From Blattamonas nauphoetae (Eukaryota > Preaxostyla > Oxymonadida): 64,000 nt of DNA. Position numbers and translations under genes: made by a program. The stretch spans positions 124,001-188,000 of the forward strand of contig JARBJD010000073.1 in the NCBI GenBank assembly GCA_033064195.1, read 5' to 3'. A model generated the notes under the pieces. The model was not told the origin of the DNA and ran no database searches. It saw only the letters and a program-made list of their open reading frames with translations. Shown piece after piece: positions 41,493 through 53,300 of this stretch. Position 1 is the stretch's first letter; the number at the start of each line of letters is the position of its first letter.

Positions 41493-44400
41493 GAGGAGTT
41501 CCCCTTGGTCACTCCAAGCCCAAACGAGGGCTCCTCAACACAGCGAGTACCTCGAAGTGGGCTGGCCGATCTGAGATTCTAAAAACAAAATATATTGACC
41601 TCCTCGTCTTTTTACAAAACTATATTGCTGTGAGTCAAAATATTTTTCTCAATTCCTTGTCAAGAATGGACATAACGACGAACTAGCAGTTCCGTCATTC
41701 CAATACCATGCAGTCATTTCTGTCTCAAGCGAAGAAGTTCATTCACAAACTACACCTCATAATCACTGGAGTTGATTGCGACGAGGTTCACTTAGGCGAA
41801 ACAACCCGAAATAAGATGCAGGGACAGTCCAGGTGACTAAAATTCACCGACGGGAAACGACAAGCGCAGCGAACAAGGAAGACGAGGAGGTGGACCAGGG
41901 TGTCACGTATCTCGGACATCATTGGAACCTATATCAGCTTCTTTCACAGAAGTCAAAATTTTGTCGAATAGCCCATGTTTCTAGTTCAAACACCGTTCGA
42001 CATGAAAGGACTGATTCAAGGCGTTTAGCGTCCTTTCACACGAATGCGAGTGATACTCACAATCAAATATCATTCACTTGAGGCGATTTGCAGTGACACA
42101 CGATATTTCGTACGTGTCGAACGCCGTGGGATCGGACATCTGCTCTGGACAAATGAAGACATTGATCATTCCGATCGCTGGGGAGGTCGTACAAAACGCC
42201 AATTCCGAGTCGTATCGAGGACTCATGTTTATGCCAAAGGACTGAACTAGTTGCCCACCCAAGTTGATGCGTTAAGTTGCGCCCACGAACTCAAAGGTTA
42301 ACAATAATACGAGACTCATCTTCGAAACACATTACAATGCGGACAACGCCCAAATTTCTCTCACGCTGGAGAATCTCATTCGGGAAATGCTGCTCATTAA
42401 CATCGCCACCCAGTGAGGAGATAAATCAGAATGATGGCACATATCACCATCCCCAAGAATCATACACATCATGGCGTCACAACACAAGCTCTAGAGATGA
42501 TTGACGTTCGTATACAAGAGGCTATACCAGTGGATCATGTCCGACGATCCGATCGAACACAAGCTGAGTCTGGACGTCCATCAGACTTCATAAATCGACC
42601 ACGATCGTTTATGTTGGGTTTTAACGGGTGCGGACCGACAGATGGAACATTTCGATCGCCTGGAGAAATTTTACGCCAGATCGACACTTAAGACGTCCCA
42701 ATTCAGTTTCTGGGTTCAACTTCGAGTTTTCTTCAACTATGAACGATGATACTGGGAGGACAGTTGATCTCATGGGAAGAATTGCATCCCATTCGTTATC
42801 TGCAACTCGTGGCCTCCAAATCCAGAAATTTGGAGGGACGGCAAGGGATATCACATGGTTATCTCGCACAAACTGCGTAACCAAGATGTATGATTATCAT
42901 CAGGCTAGCCAGACGCTGTTGTTATGGACTGTCTCACTGGAATGCAGACAATCCAGGACCGTCCTCATGTCAATATTTTCCATCGAATCATGTTCTTCCT
43001 GATTACCGTGAGAAATTTCACGACAACCTAATCTGGAACATGTCCATCATTGATGCCTCGAATCCGAGACAGGAATCTCACCATCGCTGTCGTGAGGAAG
43101 GCAGATAGTTCCGATTCTATCCACATTCCTGTGGTACTTAAAAATTCAAGCCACAAAGAGCTTGAGAGGACACACTGCGATCTGCAATCCCCTCGGCACG
43201 GTCGGAAGAATGAATTGCGGGAAGTGAAGCAGAAATTTCAAGCGGATTTAAAATACGCACAACAGATTCGACACAAGAAGCACGAGAAAAATAACACTTT
43301 TCCCAGGAGAAACTTACTACTCTTGGACAATCAATGAACAACGGGAACGAACTTTGAACAATACTTTGCGAAGGTGTACAGAGGAGCTTTCACTCGAACT
43401 TTGGGAACGACACTCTGAAGCGGCTCTAAAACCAGTGAATATGGAAGTCAAGCCTGAAGTGGTCAAGAAGTATATTCAGAAAACTTGCTGCTTGTGAGAC
43501 CATTCTTCCGAAAGGGAAGATAGCACCTGACAGCGATAACGAGGAGCGAATCCGACTCACCGAGTCTGCGACATTCGCGGGATACGACATTAACTACACA
43601 ACAGACACATTTGGAGAGGATGAGTACAACCAACATCGGCGACTCCTGTCTGCTCACTAACGTCCTCTCATCCACAATCGTGCCAATCTCCCTCACACCA
43701 AAAGGGGGAGGCCTCTCTCGGACGGTCTCTATCAAGAGGAATTGAATGGAGGTCATAGAAGTGTGAAATGTTCAGAAACTGTGATATCAGGCCAAGTCGA
43801 AATCAAGTCTTCAATCTAATCTCTCAACTACCCTCTCCAATGGTGCCAGTGGCAGAATAACCGATCAATCCATACTCCCTTTCCTGTTCGCTTCATGTAC
43901 AGCATCAACAAAATGAAACACGAGGTGCTCGTGGCGAGTAAAATGCGATGCCGAAGTGAGGAGAAGGAAGCCTGTCGAGTTGGACAGTGTGTGGACAGGG
44001 CGGAAGACATCAACGGAATAGGTCTTCTGTGTCAATCTCTGAGGCGACTTCTCCCAGGAGGAAATGAGGATCCGTTATCGATAAGGAAGATGATCCAGAA
44101 GCTAAATTGATTGGCAGCCGTGACAGATGTAATAGGCCGATCTTCGATTGCCTCAACGACACAAGGATCGTTTGGTGTCGTGGAAGATTGAATTGGGAGA
44201 AGAGAAGTGGAACCAGATTTCCATCTTCATCTCTGATTTGACGGTCAGTGACACCACCATATCAAAACGTCTTTGATCGATATTCCATCGCAGTCGCCTC
44301 ACTCAGCATTCGCTCAACAGAAGTTTGAAGTGTTTTCTCAATCGATATCTGGTACATTTTCTGTCAACTCCGCTCGCTGGTGGGATCGAAATACATGTTC

Positions 44401-46249
44401 GATTGACCAGACGAGAACACGACCAGATTCACTACACCCCATCACGATGTTGCGACAATGAGCAACTCTCCAAAGATCCCTTTGGAACAGGGATTGTGAA
44501 CAAGCGAACTGTCCTATTGAGTAGAGATGGGAGTGAAGTAGTATTGGAGCTCAATTAATGACATCGATGGAGGGTGGATCAGAAACGAAGTTAATACGAG
44601 TTCAGGAGGGGCTGCTTCTTCGTTTCAAGAACACTGTTGAAATCAATCAGATATTCTCTGGAATCAGAAGGATTCGGACTGCGAATGAGAATCGTAGAAC
44701 TGCCCACATCGTTCTCTTGGTCATCTTGAGATAGACACCCGGAAGATTGTGGACCTTTTCTTTTCTCCAAGGTGCTAGCTTCGAGTGATGTGATGAAAAA
44801 GGGGCAGAATGCTCTGCTGTTTAACCCATGCCAATGTCCAACGACGGATACGGACACTGTTGATCGAGGCTGTGTCGGCGAGGAACTCCGAAATGCAGAG
44901 GGTGGATGTCTGACAACAAACAACGTTCGTCACTCTTCTCAAACATGCGCTGACACATTCTTTGGAAAGGAGTCTCGATGAAGGGGATCATCAATCAATG
45001 GACATGAGGGAGATGGATATCTGAAATGGAGGTGTCAGCGATGGGAGTGTGAATATGCCACAGGACAAACTGTCATAACCAGATCGCATTCGGCCCATCG
45101 TACTTCCCGCGTCCCTCCTTATACGTGTGAGAAACTGTGAAGAAGATGTCGGTGGCCAACGTGAGCAGCGCATCACCACACTTGTTCTCAATTTGGAGGA
45201 TAGTCGTGGAAAGAAAAGATCACCATTGGCGAAGTGATGGGGAGCAAGTGAACTGGATGTGTGGATGATATGGGTGAGAATATCTCCACAGGGATGACTG
45301 TGCAGAGTCTGAAGGAGAGAGTTTGTTTGAGGGTGATAGATGGGGTTGACAGAGGGAGTGAAGTGTGGAGATGCACAGTCTCGGTATGTTGTTCTCTGGA
45401 TTGAAAGAGTGGGGTTTGTGGAAGAGGAGCAAGTGCACGGCGCCACCAATGGGTCTCTCGCCTTGGTTGAGAAGGAATCGATTTGAAATGCGAACAAGGA
45501 GACGGGTGAATAGATATCGCGATTGCGATCGAGTGGATCAATAGAACAATGTTGATTTGAATGTCAATCAACATGGGAGGATCGGAAGGAAACTCTCGTC
45601 AAGGCTTGCCCTCTCTCGATTTGAAAGTGAGATGAGGATGAAGGGACGAGAGGTGAGCACAATGAGGACCAAAGTGGGGAGGGCTGGTCGAGGAGACAGT
45701 GGTGCGGGTGATTGATCGCCAAGCCCTCCTCCTCTGTTTCTTGTCTTCATCTTTAACCAGAACTTGTTCTCCAGGAGGTGCCAGTCCCGATGGGGGTCAC
45801 GGCCTAGTCTCTCATTTCTTGGAAGGAAGAGCGAAAAGGCTTACTCCTTTTTACTTCTCTCTCTTTTAGCTTTCCTTTCAACACTCGCTGTGTTGAGGAG
45901 CCCTCGTTTGGGCTTGGAGTGACCAAGGGGAACTCCTCCAAGACAAACGAGTGCTCCTCAACCTGCAACTCTGCCACACAACCTGGCAAGTTCTGGCTTT
46001 TTCACTTCACCTCGTCTCATTAGACCATTTGGCAAGTTTTTGTTCCCTGTTAGGGATTTCTTGCCCACATAACCTTTTTTGTTTTCCTCAACAGCCCTCT
46101 TCGGAGGGCAAAACCAACCTGTGAACTTTTAGTTCCCCGTTGGGTAATTCGGAAACAGATAAAACCTTTTTATTTTGTTTCTTTGAATCTTTTTATCGGC
46201 CAGCCCACTTCGAGGTACTCGCTGTGTTGAGGAGCACTCGTTTGTCTTG
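41493..46249. mobile_element. Large inverted-repeat element fossil (~4.75 kb) in an exon of gene F, family not determined
   Basis: Terminal inverted repeats of about 55 bases (41515-41570 and 46195-46249) share AACGAG, GCTCCTCAACACAGCGAGTA and GGGCTGGCCGAT. Gene F reads into it at CACTCCACCC and out of it at CCACTCCTCTGACAG. About 300 bases from its right end (45893-45965) stands a second, back-to-back pair of the same end sequences, a sign of nested or rearranged copies. The interior has only short reading frames and looks old; I recognise no enzyme or capsid motif. Its size would allow several classes, including virus-like ones, so it is treated as a fossil of unknown family. Confidence 0.65.
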
Positions 46250-47342
46250 GAGCCACTCCTCTGACAGACAAGGTGATAGAGATCAAGTGGACAGACACGA
46301 AAGAATCGCTCGAAGAAAGAGAAGAAAAGGAGTACTCACCGATTCGGAGGGAAGCAGAAGGATCGATGCCCGCTCTCCTCTCCAGAAATCCAAATCACTT
46401 CAAGATTGAGGGAAATGTGATAACTCGCATGGATTTCGATTCCAATGGACTCCCAGCGCCATTCAGCACAGTGATGATTGATGAAGTGCTTGCGAAAACC
46501 AGATATGTTGCCATCACCATCCTCGCCCTTCCTCAAACTGAGAGTCTGCTCGTCTTTTCGTGATTCCCTTCAGGTTCTCGTGGAGTTGTCATGTTTGGCG
46601 GCATTTGGAATGACCATCACATTCCAAAAAGTCCAAAAGGACTCGGATTTGGACACAACGGTTTGCAGTTGTTGATCTCGATATTCTCGCTGCCTGATCT
46701 CATTTCTCATTCAACTCTTTCATCTCAGAATCCTTCGCTCTCTGTTCTTTTGACGGACTTCTGTACCGCCCCATTCCGGTGAAGAAAGACCCGTCTTGTC
46801 ACCCACCACTGCAAGTTGGTGACCAAGTTGTGTTGGAAGTGGAAGCTGACAGTGATCGTGCCAAGAGTCGCTACTTTGTGAATGGGCAGCTCCTGAAGAA
46901 AAAACCGTATGACCATTACAAGCTGTTGATCGGCTTTTCTCTGGCTGGACCAGGAACTTCGATTCGAATTGATTCAGTCACAGATCTTGACGGACCATCT
47001 CGAGATGGAAATGACACTTCTTCGTCTTGCAGTTCGTGTCTCATCTTCTAACTTTTCTGATTTTGGAGAGGAAGCGACTCACTGCTTGTTTTCATTTGCA
47101 TTTCAAGATTTCTACCAGATTCGATGAGTGGGCGTAAGAACCAGGATCCAAATGAATCACTGGGCACGATCGTGCTTCTGTGATCTTCCCATTTGTTTAT
47201 CTGATGCAGCGACAATCGATCTACCACCCGAAGACCCTTTTTCATGAGACTTGCTTTCAGCTTTTCGTTAATCTCGATCAAATCTGACTAATCGATGTCT
47301 TTTGGATGCTAGTAAGGGTTAGATCATGTTCGAATCATCGTC

Positions 47343-50300
47343 ATGAATTTCATTGCACTCTTTCTCCTCATTTTGGCTTGCCGCTCTGACACTTCACTCT
47401 TTAAAAGCATTGTGCAGACCCAACTGGACAATCAGCAAACACATCCACAGAAAGTCGTCCTCCCAGCCTCACGAACGTTTACTGCAACTAACTTTACCAT
47501 TGTATCGCAAAGTCTTGATGTGACAGCGAAAGATCATTCCTGTGTCCTTTTCAACCCTGATTTGTTGGATCCTCACAGTTCGCTGCTTAGATTAAGAAAT
47601 GCATCGTTTTCCCTGAAATTCGGATCTATTCACAACCAAAACGGACACATCTGTACTGGAGATTCAGAGTCATACTTCTCTCTTGCAGGGACTCGATGCC
47701 ACTTGGGAAGCAATCAGGAGCCGTTCGTCATGGAGGGGACGTGTCTGTTGATATCGACCCATTTCTTGGTCTCCTCACAAATCTTCCCGATCTGCCTGTT
47801 TCCGATGAAGCCCAATTCGTGTTCCACAACTCTCTCTACAGTGACTATTTCGAATTCAATTGTCGCCACACCAAACCCACTTATCGGAGGCTCTTTTGAG
47901 ACTCTCCACCTCCACTCGTGCAGTTTTCAGAATGTTTCCAGACGGCATTGTGATTCTCCGGTCGGCGAAGAATCGGAAACTCATCAACGCAGCTTGTTGT
48001 CTGGCACAACCATTTCGAGATCGGAGAACGATCTGTACGGTCTGCTATTCCGCGACATCAATGACAACCATCACCACTCATCCATAAATGGGACGTTTTC
48101 CCACAATTCAAAGACAAGTACCACACTATTTCGAAATGCTGCTCCCATCGCAGACCAAACATTTATAACATCGCGACCATCCACATCAAATGATCTTTCA
48201 TTCCTCCGATGCACTTTTACGGGCTGTACTGCCATTTCCGGTGATGGGGGTGGAATATATCACCATTCGAAGGGATCTCTGTCCGTCGAGTCCTGCCAGT
48301 TCTTAACGTGCTTTGCTGCCCAAGGATCGGCAATATATACTTGCCACATTGCTAACACGTCGACTAGTCTCATTCTCCGGATTGTTGGAAATTCATTTAC
48401 GGCATGTGGTGACAAAACGACTCACGCAGCAATCTTCGCAACCCAATCCGAAAAATTTAAAGTACAAAGTCCATTTCTTGTCGAGGGCTGCAATTTCACC
48501 AATATGGACTCCTTATCTCGTGCTGGTTTCATCATTCAGCATTTAGGCGGTGGAACTGTCCGAGACTGCCTCTTCGACAATCTCACTGTGCAGGTGGCAC
48601 AATCAGCCATGAAAGTCCATGGAGCCAACGGAGATGTGTCAATTTCAGACTGTCTTTGCCGATCACAACACAACTACACCTCAGGCGTGGTAGCCGTCCA
48701 GTTTATTTATGGAAGGATGACGGTTCTTCGGAACAAGTTCGTGAAATGCGACGCACAAGGAGATGGTGTTCCTTCGTTATGCCTTTTCGCACGCTCGGGA
48801 GATGGCTTCCCGAGTGGATTTGTCGAACTCGAAGAAGACAATCCGATCGTCTCAGACTGTTGGTTTGAAGCGATTGCACTGGACAGGTGGGCGGATTTTG
48901 CCACGCATCAGTTCGTTAATATGCAGGAAAGCCAGGTAACGAATCACTGGTCCACATCCAACCCGTATTCGATCGATTGGATTGGTGAAGCGATCAACAC
49001 AATTCGCCAAACACCAACAATTGTTGTGGATGCGGTGAGCGGGAATGACAAGGAGTTCTGTTGGATGGAAGAGACTGGTTGCAGAACGATTGCCGACGCG
49101 GTGAACACCCGCACAGCGAACAAGTTCCAGGGTGAGTTTCTGCTGAAGGAGGGAAGAATGGATGAGACTGGAATCGAAGTTGGAGAACGAGAACTGACAA
49201 TGACGACAGCCAACGCGAAACCGCTGATCGTTGACGTCGGAACGGAGAACACTCTTTTCTCGATCACGAACGGCTCTCTGTCTCTCTCTTCATCGACACT
49301 CTGTCCTCATCCGACGTCATCTTTGTTCGAGATGAGTTCAGTGGGAACACTCGTTCTGACAGATTGTGGTGTCGCTCAAACTGTCAACAAAGAAAGCCAG
49401 TTGACGAAGGCATTGTTCAATCTGTTGGGAGGGACAACACATCTCTCGTCTGTTTACGTTGCTGGTCTTTCTTTCTTGAATGCGGCCATCTTGACACTCA
49501 GATCATCGTCGACTGTCTCTCTGTCGCTGGACCAATGCACCTTCGAGTCCATCACTCGAAGAGAAGGAAATGGAGTCGTTCTCGAAGCCTCACTGTTCGC
49601 CGAGATCAGTGTGACAATCTCAAAAACACTCGTCCACGATTGCCACACACTGGACGCCGACTATGTTGAATATGCCAATCCCAGCAACCCAACTGGAACT
49701 CCCAATACTGTGCTCTACCGCGGCGGCACGATGTTAATCAAAGGAAGTTCAACGTCGACAGGGACAGTCTCAGTGACTTCAAGCAATTTCACGATGTGTT
49801 CGTGTGCACAGGGAACAGGTGCAGCAATTTATGGTTGTTATGTCGACTCGTTCGAAATCTCCGACTGTCTCTTCTCAGACAACACAGTTTCAGGGTATCG
49901 TGCACAAGGCGGAAGTGTGAACTTGCATGACATCCCGACCGTGTTGATCTCGTCGTCCTCATTCATCCGATCAGCCATCATCGGGAAGAGTGTCCTTTCG
50001 TATGGAGGAGCCCTCTCAATCAGGTACTGTCAGTCAAACGTTTCTGATTGTCTCTTCCAGGATTGTTCGGCTGTTGGCAACGCCCATGCCCTTCACTTTA
50101 CAGTCATCGAGAACAGTATCCTGTCGAACTGTGCATTCGAGGAATGTGTGGGAACTGGCGGATATGTCATTCATGCTTCGTCAATTGTCTCCTGGTCAAT
50201 CCAAAATGTTTCTTTCGTTGCGTGTTGTGATCAGAACTCTGAACAAACAGTGCTGATGAATCTCCACGCAACCGTAACGTCGGCAACAGTGACTGTTGAT

Positions 50301-53300
50301 CAACTCTACGCAGTTCCCGACTTCAACAGCGATCTCACCGGCTCGATCAGACTCGACGGTGTTCTCGCAACAACTCCGGACCTCGTCACATTCTCAGACT
50401 GTGCGATGTTGTCAACCACACCCCATCTCCTCCCAACACCTCTCACAGCAACTGGTCTCGGCTTCCCAACGTTGAGAGTGTCGAAGGCAACGATGGATGG
50501 TGAGCCCAAACACGAAGATTCTGTTCTCTGTGGACGCAGTGACAAGAAATGCAGAACACTTCGATTTGCTGTTTCGATGTGCGGAGCCACAAAAGACAGC
50601 TCGGATGCTATCACAATCGAATTGGAGGAAGGGCTTCACGAAGAAAACACAATCGAAGTTGGATCGACTCGAATTGCTGTGTGTGGTGAAACAGACAAGA
50701 AATCGACAACCAAACTGAAATCACTCACAGACTCAACTCTCCTCTCTGTCGGTCTTGGGAGTCTGTCTCTGTCGTCCTTCTCAATCGTGCTCCAATCGCC
50801 ACAGGCGTATATGTCACTCATCTCTTCTGGTGGCACTCTCGAAATCACAGATGTCGCGTTTGTCTCCGAAAACTCCAACACGCCAATCGGACCGAGCGTC
50901 CTTGACATTTCTGGAGGAACAGCGTCGATCTCATCATGCGACATTCCTGCTGTCCTGTTCTATCCTTCATCGAAGTGGTGTTCGGTGTTTGATCGCAGTT
51001 CACTATCTGTGACTCATCTGGACTGTGATTGGGTGTCACAAAATGTTGGACAATTCGTCTCGACAAGCGGTTCTGTAGAACTCGCTCACTCATCTTTCTC
51101 GAATGGATATCTCGAAACGACACTTTTGGCTTGTTATGGTGACATGACCATCGATCAATGTTCGTTCATCTCGCTGGTCTCCTCGTCTGGCCCTTCTGTT
51201 TTGGTCGGAACTGTCGCGAACAAGAGATCTGTTGTCGTCACCTCCAACACTTTCCGATCGTGCTCGTCACAGGAGTTTGATGGGAAGAGTGGAGTGATCT
51301 CACTCTCATTCGTCACAGGCTCAACACTAACCATTGGAGAGCAGACATCCATCCAAGGGTGTGAATCACCAAGCACTGTTTCCGACTTCCTGTTCGTTTC
51401 TCATCCAACATTAGGGAGAGCCATCCTTGAGCCAGTTCTGATATTGTCCCAGGCACAAGACGCAGACTTCGTCAGCTCCTTCGTCGGACAGGAGGGAGCT
51501 CACTGGCCTTCTGTCCCTCTCCACCTCTACTTCGTGCCTCTCGAATCAAAAGGATATGTGAACGCCTTTTTCAGTGATGTGTCGGTGTGTGGATTCGAGA
51601 TGTATCCTTGCCCCACAGTCACGACAGCCTTGGACCGCCTTTCTGGTTGCACAGATCCGACGATCGAATTGACTTCAACCGTCTTCCACTCAGACACAAT
51701 TGCATTCTCATCAGACCTCACTCTGGAAGGGAACAACTTCAGTTTGTTACTCTCCGATTCTTCAGCCTCGTTTGTGTCGAGTGGGTTGTTCGTTGTGTCT
51801 TCCACCATCACAATCGATCAGACACAATTCCAGCGAAATCATCCTTTCAAGCACGGGAGTTTGTTTGAGTGTTCTTCTGGGTCGCTTTCTCTGATGAGCT
51901 GTCGCGTGACACATTCAGGAAAAGGAGTTGATGGCTGTGTGATTGATTTGAGGGAGGGAGCAAGTCTGTGCATCGAAAAATCGTTCTTTGTTGATGTTGT
52001 GGGCTCACATTCGAAAGCAGGTGTGATTGTTGGAACTCTGAGTGAATCGGCCGTGTTCAAAATCAATGATTCGTCTTTCACGTCTTGCAGCTGTTCAGGA
52101 TCGGCGAATTGCGTGTGGCTCGAACTGAAAAACACTTCAACGAACACATTCGACTATTCTCTGACCAACATCGTCATTATCGCCCCAACAACAACAACAA
52201 CATCCTCGCCCTCGCTGAACTCTGACAGTGCCACCACCGACGAGAGCCCAAATATCGACGTGCTAATCATTGGAAGACAGCTGGACAACTTGTTGAGCAC
52301 AACAGAATGGGATGGAAGCTACACCACTGAGAATGAGGCTTCGCTGTGGACACAGGACACTGTGACTGGCGTGTCTTGCTCGCTCCTTGTCTATCTCGTC
52401 CCAATTGCAGACATGGTCAGTGTCGATTCGAAGGGAAAAAATTTCTCGAAATGTGGGCATTTCGGACTGTTCTGTGAAACAATTTCTTTTGGGATTGAAC
52501 GGTTGGAAGAAGCCGATCTTCCTGAACTTCGGGTGGTTGATTCGATTGCTGTTGATGTTGTTGTCGATCTGAAGGGGACACACAGAGTGAGTGGATCATC
52601 TGAAGATTCAACTGTGATGCTATCTGGTGTTGGAAAGTTCGTGAACTCGAAGAAAGATGATGTTGACTCGTTTTTGTCGGTTGAATCACTCGTCCTTTCT
52701 GTCTCCCATCCAGTTTCTCACTCTGTGTTTGAATCATCCAGTGGAACCATTTCCTTCAACACCTGCCTCTTCAAGTCCACGTCTCCAATCCAACACTCAC
52801 TCGTGTGTGTCACAGGAGGGGTGCTCAGCATGATTGATTCGAAGGGATCGGACATCACCACAGAAGGCTGTTCTCTCTTCGAAAGCAGCGGTTCAGTTGA
52901 GATGGCTGACTGTTCCTTCAGCACCATTCACCGATCTGATAAGAATGGAAGTGTTCTCTGCTGCGAAATCAGCGACTCCGTCTCTGTTCAGGTTCACAGG
53001 ACAGAGTTCAACTGCTGCACGGGAGGTAATGAAGATCGATGGATCGAACTCCGCGGATCGAACCTGGACACGTTCAAAACAACGAGCTGGTCAGGGACGT
53101 TCGATAAAGAAACAGAGTGGAGTGCTGTGATGGTTCAACGAACAACAGACTGGCCTCACGCATCCTCTTTTAACCCGTTTTCGATCATCTACGAACTCCA
53201 TCCTCGCCCGAACAACACAGCCCTCGTGTCGATTGTTGAAAAGAGTGCTGACCATCCACTCTGCGGATCATTCGAAGCTCCGTGTTCGTCGATTTTGGGA

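Larger units (their letters stand above)
34858..47051 (+). pseudogene. Kinase-SPRY gene F, paralogue of E, heavily invaded and decayed
   Basis: Early exons mirror E in length: 34858-34894, 34961-35256, 35352-35484, 36633-36928, then from 37000. The kinase keeps ISEGAFGQVL and HGDLKPENVLL, but the ATP-binding Lys is Met (YAVMVLPM). TAG codons at 37156 and 37186 stand where E has Glu and Leu in the coiled coil. SPRY-like domains 1 and 2 are readable (ERDRVVLEVDMDARPRTAVF); a stretch of about 730 bases, covering the second half of SPRY-like domain 2 and the start of domain 3 in E, is deleted at about 40900, changing frame. Domains 3 (second half) and 4 follow, ending SSCSSCLIF and TAA at 47051. 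Insertions: 35533-36630 at a splice junction, 37599-40126 in an intron, 41493-46249 in an exon. It is not functional. Confidence 0.85.

Noticed and set aside
41493-46249. Calling the large inverted-repeat element a Polinton
   Set aside because: No polymerase, integrase, protease, ATPase or capsid motif is readable, so size and terminal repeats alone do not justify it.
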